Origin: Artemisia argyi
Taxonomy: Eukaryota > Streptophyta > Magnoliopsida > Asterales > Asteraceae
Assembly: GCA_030686995.1 (NCBI GenBank)
Contig: CM060680.1
Location: 84,999,104-85,063,103 of the forward strand
Direction of reading: 5' to 3'
Length of the DNA stretch: 64,000 nucleotides
Shown here one piece after another: positions 14,496-26,299 of this stretch. Position 1 is the stretch's first letter, and each line of letters opens with the position of its first letter. The notes beneath the pieces are model-generated. The model saw nothing but the letters and a program-made list of their open reading frames with translations, made no database searches and was not told where the DNA came from. The translations under genes were made by a program, and so were the position numbers.

Positions 14496-17400
14496 TGTAA
14501 CAATTCACATTTTCAGATTAACTTCTATTCTCGAAAGTTTCACTATTCATTTCACTATTTATTTTTACTATTCATTTTTACTATTCATTTTTCTGAAATT
14601 TTCCCGAAATTTGATTTTTGTTTCATGGCCTCGAGTGATAAATCATTTCCATAGCAAATTAAAAGTTTGACATCCGTCAGATCATTTTCGTGAAAGTTAT
14701 TAAGGAATTACACATTTTAGGGTAAAACGTCATTCAAAAATTCTAATCACAACGAAACTCGGCCGCGTTAATTTTCCCCGTATCAGAAAAATGTTTGATA
14801 CACTCATGATTTATTTGAGAATAAATCATGACTAAGAAAAATATGACCAAATAAACCTCGGCCGTGAGAAACATGAATTTTCGTTTTTAAGCACTTTTAC
14901 TCAGCCGTAACCTTAGCCTATACCTGCACCACGTTTCTAAGACGATTTGAGTTTGCACATTTTTGGAATAAGTCAACATATTTTTCCCTCCTCCTTTGAC
15001 CAAAAATCATTCCTTGATTTTATAAATCATTCATTTATTTTTAGGCTTACGGTTTTAAGTTTAAAAACATTAAATACCAACCGACACTAGACTGAGCCCA
15101 GCCTAGACATCATAGATCATTTTAAGTCATTAGTATCCTATTAGAAAAGTTACATTTTACTTTTCTCAATTTTACGCAACTTTCGTACGTTTTATGTATT
15201 ACGCGTTTTAGACCCGTGTTTCCAGTTTTAGCAGGGTTTGAGCACCCCAATAGAACCTACCACTCATTTTATATTTTATTATGGAGTATATTGATAAGTT
15301 TTAACATATTTATAAGTTTCATATTTTTAGGATACCCGATTTTACATTTCGTGGCTTAACAACTTACGGTTAGCAATTTACGGAGTCAAAACTAGTCACA
15401 TAAGTAGGATAATATCATCCAAGACCAAGTCACCCTTCCTTATCCTTGGCAAACCGCCATAGGGGGGGATTCATCACTTGTGTGGCTTGATCTTGACCAT
15501 TGATCCATTAGATCATAACATGTGTAAACTTGGTCACCAAGTTTAGGGAATTTCCTAACACCTTCCTAACCTCCTCATTCATGCTATAAAAACAAGCTCA
15601 TTCCTTTCTTTCTTCATAATCCAAACGCCACACACATAAATCCCTAGCACCATGATCCTTTGATCTTCAAACTACAAGTTACACTACAAAGTTCAAGGTC
15701 TTAGTATTCTCTACCTAGTTCTTAAGTTTGTTTGGTGATTCCATGGTTGAATTGGGAGCTACACAAGGTGATTAGGGGCTGAAGTTAATTGGTTTTCAAA
15801 AGGGTTATAGCAAGGGTTTACAAGAGTTGAGGTGAAGGGTTTGGAAGCATAGATTTAGTGTCCTAGTTTCATACTTGACTTCCTTTCTTTAGAAAGCCAA
15901 AAGTTGTAAGAAATCCTATTACACTTTCTTGCTCAATATCATTTTCATGCTTATTATGTTTCTTTCATGCTATATATGATCTTTGTATTATGTTCATGAT
16001 GTATAAAAACTAGTAAAACAAGTTATGGAAACTATATATTAACTTATGTTATTTAAACAAGTAAACTAGTGACTTTTATGGAGAACCACGACCAAAATAG
16101 TATAACTATGATATTTGACACTTACCTACTGTTAAAGAGGACTTAACAAGGAAAACATAGCAATTTAAATCACCTAAAACGAGTACCCGAGTCAAAAGTT
16201 ATGACCATTTGAAATTACCAAAACTTTATGGCAAAACTGCCAAATACTTTCTGTGACAGAATATAAAACACGCAAAAAGATGCCCTTCTGGTCCGTTTCA
16301 TGAAAAAGTTAAAGCACGAAAGTTGTCCGGAATCATGTTTTCTTCAAAAACTCAGGTGCACGTATCCAGAAAACCAATAACGAATGAGATTTTCTTCAGT
16401 TTCTTAACAGCTATTTTATATATATTCAAGTAACTATATAATGATTATAATTAGATGAGACCAAGAAGTCTAATGACCTAAAGCCAAGACCACAACCATG
16501 GCTAAAGCCAAGGTTGAGTCTCAAGACCATGGTAACAATGACCAAGGTCACGGCAAAGCCACGGCTAAAGACCATATAACTTTTAAAGATCAAAAACTTA
16601 TATATATGTTATCAAATACTACAATAGTAGGGAGCCTCATGTGAGGAGTTCATTAAGTAAGCCGTCGAGATGAGTTGTGAATTTACAAATTAAAGTGTCC
16701 TGGCTCCTCGAACGTTAACTCCATGACTTCTGAATTATGTCGGCCCGAACGGTAGTAAGAGATATACAACCTATACATGTTTCATAAACCATTTTTATTC
16801 AACGACTTACACTATATACTAAGTACTACATCATGAACATTATGCAAGACATATATATATATGCAATTCTTCGTATTCTTAGACGTTACTCCAAACCTAA
16901 GTCGCTACGTTCTATTATAGGCTGCTCTTAGAGATTTTCGTGATTCGACTACCACTTTCATTTCTCATTACATAAGCTTAAGGTGAGTCATAGCCCCTAC
17001 TCTTTTCATACTTGTTTTAACTCTTTGGGGGAGACACATGCTCAACTACTTGCTTACTTGTACAAATACTCAAAACGTTTATACTTGACTGTGTTATACC
17101 TGATTGCATACATACATGACTGTGTTATACTTAATTGCGTTATTCTATTTAGTGGCTAGTAGTTGTCTTTGGGAATTGGCTCTCAGTTGTCTTTGGGAAT
17201 TGGCTCCCAGTTGTCTTTGGGAATTGGCTCCCAAGTGAGGTCTTCGGAGATGAAGTAGAGACTCACGACTAATTGCTTAATGGTTGTGATGAACTTATAC
17301 ATGTCTTAATCATACTATATATTTAGTAGTGGGTTGTGAACACACAGGTTGCAAGTGTTGTTATGAGCGGGACTTGCAACTGAGCGGATTCACAATGCCT

Positions 17401-17772
17401 TTGCTGTGTGAACATTCTTTAAGGCTTTTCAACTATTTTAAGCAAACTCTATGAACTCACCAACCATTGTGTTGACACTTTAGCATGTTTATCTCAGGTT
17501 AGTAAGGCGATAGCTAGTGCGTGGAACTTAGAGTCAAGCTGCATATTCTGAAGACTTACGGTCTTACGCTTTTATCATTTACCATTCAAAACTTTGTATA
17601 CATTTATGTATCATACTTTGGAATCTCATGTTTGTAACTTTGAATTCATTAATCGAATGGTAACTTTTTAAAACGTCTCATTTAGAGTTCGTTTTCTATA
17701 ACTTGTACTTTGTATTATGAAGTAGCAACCCAGTGACACAGTCTTCCGCTGCGGTATTTTGGGGGTGTTACA
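14496..17772 (+). mobile_element. Solo LTR of a gypsy-type retrotransposon
   Basis: A 3277-bp block beginning tgtaacaattcaca and ending gggggtgttaca, the usual TG...CA form. No gag, pol, primer-binding site or polypurine tract adjoins it, so it is a solo LTR. The probable target duplication is cttaa (14491-14495)/ctttc (17773-17777); the unoccupied paralogue at 18292-18340 reads ctttc, so the left copy has two changes. Internal ggtgagtcatagcccc near 16981 also occurs in the LTR at 3842. No protein-coding content. Confidence 0.85.
17159..17232 (+). repeat. 24-bp tandem repeat, 3 copies, in the solo LTR
   Basis: Three consecutive copies of agttgtctttgggaattggc followed by tccc or tctc. Confidence 0.95.
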
Positions 17773-18160
17773 CTTTCATAAAGTGAAGGGAAAAAGAAGG
17801 TAGCAGCTACAGAATCCAGTTGATAACAAGAAGTCTCACTTTACTGGCCGGGAGTTCTACTTTCTACAATCGAGCATAAGCCCTCTTCTACTTGCTTTTC
17901 TCCAGTAGTATCTTCACGTCCTCCCTTTCCTTTTGTATGGCACTAAAACGGAAAAGTGGATGCCCAGATATTGAGGAGTTCTTCCTTCAGATAGAAGCTG
18001 GTAATCCAAGCTATCTTGGAGTTTTCTTTTTGGAAAAAAATGGAAAGAAAGAGCTCCAGGAAATTCCTCTTCTCTTCTATAGTATAAAGATCAAAGAGTT
18101 TTTGGGCTTTTTGATAAGACATAAAATAAACATATATATAAAATGAGTCCATAACTTGAA
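17773..18160. other. Unassigned sequence, possibly organelle-derived
   Basis: The base composition is more balanced than in the neighbours, and both strands have open stretches (17892-18146 plus, 17943-18152 minus). Neither translation resembles a family I know. The texture (catgggcac/gggagttctactttc-type mixed-purine stretches) reminds me of plant mitochondrial intergenic DNA, so a nuclear mitochondrial insert is possible, but this is only an impression. Confidence 0.25.
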
Positions 18161-18291
18161 CTTCAATTATATCATTATATTAGTGAACCAATCTAGTCCA
18201 ATCCAATTATTGTAAAATTTTGAAAATATTATCATCTCACAGATGAAGAAGTGAGCAAGTCTTTCTCCAATGGATTCTAACAACGCAAACT

Positions 18292-18340
18292 AGTGAAAAC
18301 AGGAAAAAGAAAAGAAGAAAACTCCTTTCATAAAGTGAAG
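18292..18340 (+). repeat. Unoccupied paralogue of the solo-LTR insertion site
   Basis: Sequence agtgaaaacaggaaaaagaa...actcctttcataaagtgaag matches the left flank of the solo LTR (14458-14490) joined to its right flank (17773-17795), without the LTR. It is therefore a local duplicate of the target made before, or independently of, the insertion. Confidence 0.85.
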
Positions 18341-18345
18341 GGGAA

Positions 18346-19370
18346 AAAATACATGCACATGTGTGAATTTGGCTTTGTAGATGGTCTTATTTCATTGATA
18401 GCAAATGCAAATTAAGCTAGCATGTTGCTTTTCTTTATTTTTATGATATGCATCACCAAGTCCCCTATAACCCTTAAATAACATCTCATCAATTTGATTA
18501 ATCAAGTAAGCCATTTACTAAGTTGAAGTCTAAATATATGTGAAATAAAAATCCATGCATATAACAGTAAAAAGTTTACAAATCTACTACTTCAATTTGT
18601 CTCTGTATTACTAGGCTCTCAAAATCTGATTTATGACGATATAGATAGAGTCGATATATTATACTGCATGCAATTTACAAATTATACCATTCTTTCATGT
18701 GAATTTGTTTCCCTCCATTGCAAATGTTTGATAATATCATCACTTTGACGGACCAGATTTTTTCTTTTTCTGCAATGGCTATCCTACTTTCTTAGAACCA
18801 CATAAATACAATGAACTTGGGCAATAAGAGAGTAAAAGCAGTTTGTGATGTTTCTCTGGAGTGATGGCACTTAGATGGTGTTCAACTTATGTTTGAATAT
18901 GTTTAACAAGACTTGGGCTTTTGTCCATCTACAAAATGATGTAAGCCACTTGTCCTATAATAGTATTAACTAAGAATGCCTACGTTTATCTCATCAGGCA
19001 AAAGATACGTGTATAAGTTTCTGTATAATTTCTAACATCTTCCTGACTAAATTATTGACACTTTTAATGAATCATCAAATTTAAGTTTCTTAATTCATGG
19101 TCGTAACATTTTCTTTTTCTATCAATTGATGTTAACCAAGCAACCATCATACCAAAACCAATAATGATAGCATTGCAATAATTTTCGTGGCCCAAAGATA
19201 TATAATTTGCACAGTGCAGCCATGTTTATTACTTGTATCTGATACATTAGCGAATTCCTTTAAAAACTTGATAGATGGAAACAAACGCTATTTATTCTAG
19301 GATTAATTTCATATATCCCTAATTATTATGCTTAATTTTATATGCACTCAAAGTATAATCATTTAGTGTA
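18346..19370. other. Non-coding interval
   Basis: No coding frame, RNA gene or repeat termini recognised. Confidence 0.55.
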
Positions 19371-19372
19371 TA

Positions 19373-19624
19373 CTACCTCCGTCCCATAATTATTGTCCAC
19401 GTTTGACTTTTGAAGTCTTTATTTTGTCACTTTGACCTTAAATATTTTTATTTGTATTATATAATACTTGATGAAAATTATACGAATGAAAATACATTTA
19501 AAACTCAATCCGATTATATATTTTGCATCAAGTAATATATATCACAAAAAAATATTTACGGTCAAAGTTGAAAGCTAAAGACTAAAAAAATCAAATGTGG
19601 ACAATAATTATGGGACGGAGAGAG
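19373..19624. mobile_element. Stowaway MITE (Tc1/mariner)
   Basis: Ends ctacctccgtcccataatta and taattatgggacggagagag form the classic Stowaway inverted repeat. Flanking dinucleotide TA on each side (19371-19372, 19625-19626) is the target duplication. 252 bp, no coding. Confidence 0.95.
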
Positions 19625-19626
19625 TA

Positions 19627-20251
19627 ATATATAATGTTTTTAAAGCACATTTAAGTAAATATGTAATTTTCAAAACAAATAAAGAGAGATATGAAATAGC
19701 CCATTTATTCTATAAAGTATAAATCATAAAATGGTAATGACAGGCCCTATACATATACAGACGCACAAATTGATCATATGGTATGCATATTCAATCTTTT
19801 TTTGAACATGGTATGCACTTCATATTAAAGTATCACAAACTCATAACAAGAGGTTGGCAGACGTTTTACTTGTTTGTTTTTTTCGTTTAAGCCAGACCTA
19901 GTTAGACATATAACATCTTACTCAGTAAGAGGTGGGGGACTTGTCTTATATCTCTTACTCGATAAGAGATTGAAGACTCGTGTTAATATACTATATTTTA
20001 TGGTTTATTAACTATGTTATATTTATGATAAAAAGTCTTATTTTATATTTACATAAGTTACTTAAATAAATTGCAAAGACTTTCTAACCACCTCTTACTG
20101 ATAAAATATGGTAGTCAGATTCAAAACTAAAATATATTAATGAAACAAATACACCCTAAGACTGCATTTCTGAGATCGTGCATGCATTACCTCTACCTTA
20201 GATGATTAACGTATGCCACTGCCTATACATGATTGTTTTGTTAGGTGCATG
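19627..20251. other. Non-coding interval
   Basis: AT-rich. Contains cttactcagtaagaggtggg and the related cttactcgataagagattg (19918-19970), a short degenerate repeat. No gene recognised. Confidence 0.5.
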
Positions 20252-20260
20252 GTTATCCTT

Positions 20261-20526
20261 GAGAGAATTGCAAAAATCGTTCTTAAAGTTTGGTCAAATT
20301 GCACGTTTCGTTTAAGATGTTTGGAAAGTACAAGGATCGTCCCTGTAGGGAAACCTTTGGTGCAAGTATCGTCCTTTTGGGGAAACCTTTGGTGCAAGTA
20401 TAGTCCTTGTGGGGACGATATTTGCACCAAAAGTTTCTCCACAGGGACAATCCTTGCTCTTTCCAAATATTTGAGACGAAACGTACAATTTGGCTAAACT
20501 TTAATGACAATTTTTGCAATTCTCTC
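20261..20526. mobile_element. Mutator-like MITE
   Basis: A 266-bp, near fully palindromic element. Its ends gagagaattgcaaaaatcgt and caatttttgcaattctctc are inverted repeats extending about 50 bp. A perfect 9-bp target duplication gttatcctt flanks it (20252-20260, 20527-20535), diagnostic of Mutator-like elements. The centre carries repeated ggggaaacctttggtgcaag and its inverse. Open frames inside are by-products of the palindrome. Confidence 0.94.
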
Positions 20527-20686
20527 GTTATCCTTCTATGTCTCATGATCATATTTATAGATGTTCATTGCATACTCGCTATGTTTCATACTAAGCTTTG
20601 ACGTTTTCATTTATAATTTGCATCAAAATAAGTATCAACTTTTGAGTTGAAATCCTTATTTATTATTATTTTATTTTATACATAAA

Positions 20687-21073
20687 TTAGTTATAATACC
20701 CGTGCACGTGCGAGTTTTTTAAAATTTTTTTAATCATATATTTTTATTTATTAAAAAACAAATAATTTAATCTTTGTTTTGTTTGATTTATAATGTTTAC
20801 TTACAGCTTTTTATTATTAAAGATAATTATTTAGAAATTTTAATCATATTATTAATTGTGTCTTATCTATATTTTTTGTATTTATCTTCTACTTGTGTTA
20901 ATTGCATCTTATCTATATTTTTTGTAATTTATCTTCTACTTGTATTATGGATAAATATAAAATGTTACCTATAATCTTTTTTTTAAAATATAATTATTAC
21001 TAAATAAGGTATGAATGCATTTTTTTAAAATGGAAAATTCCCAATTTGGGTTTTGTTTTATTATATAAATAAA

Positions 21074-21169
<96 letters not shown>

Positions 21170-21170
21170 G
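20687..21170 (-). mobile_element. Nonautonomous Helitron, minus strand
   Basis: On the minus strand the sequence ends cgtgcacgggtattataactaa (CTAA, then T), preceded by the same hairpin region and AT-rich body as the element ending at 13098. The 5' side lies at an (AT)n tract and reads TCTCAATTATATA. An internal tandem duplication of about 45 bp (tcttatctatattttttgta, 20857-20945) is specific to this copy. Confidence 0.75.
21076..21166. repeat. (AT)n microsatellite
   Basis: About 90 bp of AT dinucleotide between the minus-strand Helitron body and the TIR element at 21167. Confidence 0.97.
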
Positions 21171-21651
21171 AGATCAAATGAGAACTTTCTTAAAGTTGTA
21201 AAAATGAGAACCACCAAAATCTCACAAATGACACTTAACTTAAAAGAAAATAAAAACATAATTAATTACAACTAAAATTGTTAAAGATTTGATGTAGTTT
21301 TCTTATAAAAATTGACGTAAACTAAGTGATACACTTTGATTCAACGTGAAATGTGTATCAAGGTTTAGTATTGTGATCAAGTTTTTAGTGGTTGTTGTGT
21401 ATTAGGTGTATCAATTTTTGTATAAAAATAAGTTTTTTGAGATTTTAATGTATATGTATCAAAAATTTAATTGTGTATCAGTAATCCGTTTTTCATGTAT
21501 GAGTTGGTTATTAGTCGATTTAATGTTAACTTGTATTAATATATAATATTTTGGTGCATCTTTGCTAAAATGGTTATGTATCAATGTTTTAATGGTATTT
21601 TAGAATAGTTATCATTTTTACAACTTTAAGAAAGTTCTCACATTATCTTTC

Positions 21652-21653
<2 letters not shown>
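21167..21653. mobile_element. TIR element bordered by AT tracts
   Basis: A 29-bp perfect inverted repeat lies just inside each edge (tgagaactttcttaaagttg at about 21178 and its reverse complement at about 21616-21645). (AT)n tracts lie immediately outside on both sides. A related end, without its partner, occurs at 13525-13566 beside another (AT)n. There is no coding content. Superfamily unknown. Confidence 0.6.

Positions 21654-21724
<71 letters not shown>
21654..21724. repeat. (AT)n microsatellite
   Basis: About 70 bp of AT dinucleotide separating the two adjacent TIR elements. Confidence 0.97.
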
Positions 21725-21727
<3 letters not shown>

Positions 21728-21900
21728 GGCTTTATTTTCATAACGCTGTTAAGTGCGAGAACTGCGAGAACTCCTCTAAACCAATAAGATTTTTTTTTAA
21801 TGTTAACGATTATTATTTAATGTAAAGGGTATTATAGTAAAAGACGAATTATATTTTTTTTTAATCAATTCCCGTTTTTAAATATCTAATAATTTTCGTA

Positions 21901-21926
21901 CCTTTTTTTTTTTTTTTTTTTTTTTG
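21901..21926. repeat. poly(T) tract
   Basis: About 24 consecutive T in the AT-bordered element. Confidence 0.9.
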
Positions 21927-22220
21927 TAACATGCATGTTTCTAGAAAGTCAAGATGCATATCTTTTTCTTTTAACTAATGTAAATTTACATTTGTTTTTA
22001 TTGTTCAATAATTTAAACTTTAAATGAATTTTACTTTTTTTTTAGCAAACAAATGAATTTTAGTTAACAACGTAATTGCACATATGTTTCTGAAGTATAT
22101 TCTTTAAACTTCTTAAATAAAAACTAAAAACATAAATTACAGTCGTAATCTTTAGATTTATTACAAAACAAGAATATAATATAATACGCAAATTTTTATA
22201 TTAAATGAACTACAAATCGA

Positions 22221-22425
22221 ATGTATCATTTTAATTATACATATGCACGCCTTCTAAGAACATATGTGCACAAAACATGTGTGTTTGAAGTTTCTCGTCA
22301 AATTCTTTCTAATATGTGTGCACGTCTTCCAATAACATACATGCACGCCTTCCAAGAACATATATGTACTTCCAGTTTCTTCGTTAAAAGATATGTGCAC
22401 GCCTTCGAAGAACATATTGTCACAC
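22221..22425 (+). repeat. Degenerate repeats in the TIR element
   Basis: At least four copies of a unit resembling atgtgcacgccttccaagaa followed by catat, spaced 40-60 bp. Further right (22545-22675) the palindrome aacatatatgtt recurs several times. Confidence 0.75.
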
Positions 22426-23087
22426 CTAGAAAAAATAATTGCCAAGATTAATACTTTTAAAATAAAACTAAAGATAACATAACACACATACACAAGCTTA
22501 AACTAGCAAACACAAATATAAAGGAGACCAATTTTTTCATGTATGCAAAACATATATATTCCAAACACAAAACATATATGTTTTATATGTAAACATATAA
22601 TCCTAACACAAAACATATATGTTTTATAATTCAATCACAAAACATATATGTTTTATACGTAAAACATATATGTATATTTCCAAAACCCATTCAAGAATAT
22701 AAATTTGGCTGGTGATTTATTTCAAAAATTTACTAATTGGAGGGTCACAGTTCCATGAACATACAAAGACGATCAACGCTCTCGTTAAACTATACTATGG
22801 CAACAAGGCTACTAAAAGAAAACAATAAAACAAAAAAAAGACCTTATCTGCCTCAACACAAGATCCGACATGTATTTCACAACGAGCCTAAAACTTAACA
22901 TACATTTCGATATTTCTCGAGCCATTAACATAATACTTTTCATATAATCTATACACTCCAATCTCTTAAAATATGCAAAATTATGTTACTTCTCTAGCAA
23001 TTAAAGAAAATTTAACACGATCTAACAAATCATAATTATGCTATTAATAAACACAATAAATAAATGAATTCATAAAAAAAATTATAC

Positions 23088-23368
23088 CTCTGAAGTCTAA
23101 ACAGATCCACAATGATGTTATTGCTAGGAATAAAGATCAACTTGACAAAGAACCCTACAAATCTCATCACAATGAATCCAATAGCCGTACAGACCGCAAC
23201 TTTCAAAAACTCTGTTTTATAAAAAAATGATCAAATCAAGATCTATAACTATAAAAATTGGATTGTAAGTGAAATTAAATGTACCTTTGTGATCAGGTTT
23301 GTGGCATCTTTTAACTAGACGGTGGCTATCTTCACGGAGAAATCATCTTCTCCCATCAGAATGTTCAT
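23088..23368 (-). pseudogene. SEC61G-like: Captured SEC61 gamma subunit gene, broken
   Basis: SEC61 gamma is the small tail-anchored subunit of the ER protein-conducting channel. The minus strand reads HRLVKRCHKPDHK (exon 23285 up to about 23368), a 72-bp intron with GT-AG ends (23213-23284), then [16 protein letters not shown] and [18 protein letters not shown] (23212 down to about 23105). Together these cover most of the roughly 69-residue plant protein, including its single membrane helix. Damage: the only ATG (23366-23368) is out of frame with the conserved part, because of a deletion in the N-terminal coding region, and a one-base loss near the natural end alters the last residues and stop. 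A 5'-UTR-like aaccctagccgcc lies upstream at about 23420-23450. The retained intron shows capture of genomic DNA, not of mRNA. Confidence 0.85.
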
Positions 23369-23507
23369 CTTCGAAATTTTCTCGATCGGATTTTAGATTG
23401 AAACTCAATTGGTTTTGCTTGTCTTGGTTGGCGGCTAGGGTTCTTGAGGAAAGAGATATAAAAAGTGAAAGAGACATATAGATCTGAAAGAGAAATAGAT
23501 GAAGTGA

Positions 23508-23798
23508 GGGCATCTACTATGGCGGACTTTTGTAAAGGTTTATAATACTGCCTAATCATCCGAAATCATAAATTCATAAACCATTTCCTTGTTATAAACC
23601 TTTCTTTACTATGGATAAACATCTTAAAGCTTTATCAAAATCCCATTAAATACAAAAGCATTAAATTTAGAAGAGGTTCAAGATATTAGAATTTTTCATT
23701 CCACATAAGCATGAAACACATTTCCACTATGGTTAATAAAATTATAGACATCTTCATCTTTTCTTGGACCTTTTTATAAACCACCATAGTGGATACTC
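23508..23798. mobile_element. MITE with TGA target duplication
   Basis: Ends gggcatctactatggcgg and ccaccatagtggatactc are inverted repeats with mismatches. Flanking tga occurs on both sides (23505-23507, 23799-23801). The 3-bp TSD suggests PIF/Harbinger-like, though TGA is not the usual TWA. Confidence 0.65.
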
Positions 23799-24016
23799 TG
23801 AGAGAGATATGAAACCGTTTTGTCATATATAATCCCTTTTTAATGAAAATTTAAATTCCCATTTTACCCTTAATTTAATTTTTTCTATCAAATTAAATTA
23901 CATATATTTTCAAAAATGCCATTATGCATTGACCTAGTGTACATTATGCATTATTAGGAGTAAAAAAAAGGGTTCTCGCAGTTCCCGCACTTAACAGGTT
24001 TCTGAAAATAAAGTTA

Positions 24017-24019
<3 letters not shown>

Positions 24020-24064
<45 letters not shown>
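24020..24064. repeat. (AT)n microsatellite
   Basis: About 45 bp of AT dinucleotide at the right edge of the 2.3-kb TIR element. Confidence 0.95.
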
Positions 24065-24067
<3 letters not shown>

Positions 24068-24570
24068 AATTCACAGTTTGGTTTATCTCTGGCTTCAACT
24101 TTAAATAGCTATTTATTTATTTATTTTATTTTTTATATATCGAGTTTAGATGATCTTGTATCATCATTGATCTTATACATTAACAATTTGAAATCAATTA
24201 TATATTCCTTTTTAACTGATAAAATTTTAAAATCCACTCATTTGCTATGACTTTAATGTTAAACGCCCCTTGCGTTTTACGACTTGAGGAATGAATTGCA
24301 TTAAATATTCTAAACTATGGAATTTGGATATATTTTATTAGAATATATTAGCTATAATTGCATTATAGCCAATTTTTTATAATTTGTGTTACAAATTGTG
24401 GGTCCTGAGTCGGTCACCGACTTCTTTTTGTAGGTCACTGATTCATTTTCTTGTTTATTTTTGGTGGAAGATTGTAACTAATTAGCTACAAAAATTGTAG
24501 CCAAGTTATCTCCATGTTTTATATCATCTGTTTTAAATAAAAATAAGTAATTAAACGGGTGACACTAATA
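24065..24570. other. Non-coding interval
   Basis: AT-rich, no gene recognised. A short inverted similarity (tagctataattgcattatagcc near 24349 and attagctacaaaaattgtagcc near 24480) might mark a small decayed MITE. Confidence 0.4.
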
Positions 24571-24577
24571 CATATAA

Positions 24578-24878
24578 GAGTGTTCATCGCGGTTATCGGG
24601 TTGTTCGGTTTATCTGGTTCGGTTAATTCATTTAAAAAAAAATTCTAGAAAAAACCAAAAACAAACCTAACCGGATTCAAATTGGATTAACCCGAAACAA
24701 ATAACCAAAAACCGAACTGCATAACCCGAATTACTTAATTTTAATTATTTATTTATTCATTTAGTTATTTAGTTTTTTAGCAAAAAAATTACATAAATTA
24801 AAAAACAAATAAAAAACAAAAAAAAACTTCAAGCTTAAAAATTGTTATATTTATATTATGAAAGAGTTTTAATATTTT

Positions 24879-24957
<79 letters not shown>

Positions 24958-25090
24958 TGCTAAAGCTATATCCAAATCGAGAACCTAATATTTAATTTGG
25001 TTCGGTTCGGTAAAAATTTGGTTCTTTTTTTTTTATTCGGTTCGGTTTTGATTTTTGATTTTTGTGGGTGAACCCGATCTGTGCACACCC
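24578..25090. mobile_element. hAT-like MITE with internal (AT)n
   Basis: Ends gagtgttcatc and (reverse complement of the right end) gggtgtgcacag form a short imperfect TIR. Flanks catataa (24571-24577) and catacaa (25091-25097) differ by one base and look like a decayed 7-8-bp target duplication. The interior has repeated ggttcggtt and aaccgaac motifs, and an (AT)n tract at 24884-24949 splits it. Confidence 0.55.
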
Positions 25091-25097
25091 CATACAA

Positions 25098-25585
25098 ATA
25101 GAAGATGAGCCTAACTAGATTGGGCCAATATCTAAACTATATATATTTGGGCCGACTTAATTTCAATTCACTCAACGTTCAAAATTTAAAGGTAGTGGAT
25201 CTTCATAATGTTATTGTGGATCTTCATAACTTGACTTCAATGCTTGCCAAATTGCCTTTTGCATGTCTAAGATGACTTAAAACTTGTTAGGTGCTTTTGT
25301 GGCTCCGGTTTTAAAACTGCTTATAAATTTCTTTGTCGACCGTAAGATTCATCATCCCAAACACACCTAATATCCCACACACTACCCCGTCCCTATCCTT
25401 TCTTCACCCACTTGTGCGATGGACCTATAATAGATGGCGTTCAAGAGTAATCAGAGAGAAAAATGATAAGACAAAGGACCGCAAATGGATAATGGTTTTT
25501 ATTTCATTAGCTATGCATCACTACAGATCGATTTAAACTAAATCATTGGAAACTAAATTAAGGACCTTAATTCTTAGAATAAATC
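25098..25585. other. Non-coding interval
   Basis: No gene or repeat termini recognised. Duplicated gtggatcttcataa occurs at about 25197 and 25217. Confidence 0.5.
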
Positions 25586-25603
25586 ATATAAATCGATTGA
25601 AGC

Positions 25604-25819
25604 TTTCAGAAATCAATTGCTTTTTGCGGCTAAGAAACCTCGGAAAGATGTTATCTTTGATGAAATTGTAGCGCGCTCTTTTAATTGGTGTAGTTCTAGA
25701 TGTAGTAGTTCTTTTAGTTGGGATAGTTGGCTTCAACATCCGTTTTTGATTTCTTTGTAATCTTGTTCTAGCTCCTTGCTAGTTGATTCGTTAATAAAGT
25801 TGCCGTTCAAAAAAAAAAT
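25604..25819 (+). mobile_element. 5'-truncated LINE (L1-type), 216 bp
   Basis: It ends in a short A-rich tail and is flanked by an 18-bp perfect target duplication atataaatcgattgaagc (25586-25603, 25820-25837). The sequence matches the 3' end of the larger LINE at 59740-59880, with shared stretches such as gattgg-type tryptophan codons, atttctttgtaat and taataaa-ttgccgt before the A tail. Target-primed reverse transcription explains both the truncation and the long TSD. Confidence 0.93.
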
Positions 25820-26299
25820 ATATAAATCGATTGAAGCCTAACCGGCTAATGGTTTAAGAGGCCACTCGTTGCATATAGTAACAACAAATTGTAGAAATCA
25901 AAGGAATACTGAAAAGTGTAGTAGCGCATTAGGTGTAGATGGGGAGGCTTGCCTCCTCATTCGGGTCCCACTCCTACCACATCACCAAACACCTCAACTT
26001 CAACTATTCACAACAAACCCCCCCTCACCAAACAACAAACCTCAACTTCCCCATTAGGGCCTCACCTCTTACACATTTATTTTTTTATTCATTTCATTAA
26101 AAAAAATAAATTCATTTCACAAATACTAAAAAATAACAAAACATACTAATTTTATTTCATCAAATAAAAAAGTTACAATACGAAAAAAAAAATCGATACG
26201 AGAAAAAAAAACACACATAGAATATGGAAAAGAAAATACGATACGAAAAAAAAAAAAAAAAAAAAAAAACATACGATACTAATATGAAAATTAAACATT

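Larger units (their letters stand above)
21725..24019. mobile_element. TIR element of 2.3 kb bordered by AT tracts, carrying a captured gene
   Basis: The left end ctttattttcataacgctgttaagtgcgagaactgcgagaac (about 21730-21772) matches the reverse complement of the right end (about 23970-24017) over about 45 bp with few mismatches. (AT)n tracts abut both ends. The element contains a broken SEC61 gamma copy, a second MITE and short direct repeats, but no transposase, so it is a nonautonomous gene-carrying element of Pack type. Its superfamily is not certain. Confidence 0.7.

Noticed and set aside
17892..18152. Possible small gene on either strand
   Set aside because: Neither translation matches a family I recognise, and both strands are open over the same stretch. 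Kept only as unassigned sequence.
20206..20601. Overlapping open frames on both strands
   Set aside because: By-products of the palindromic Mutator-like MITE at 20261-20526.
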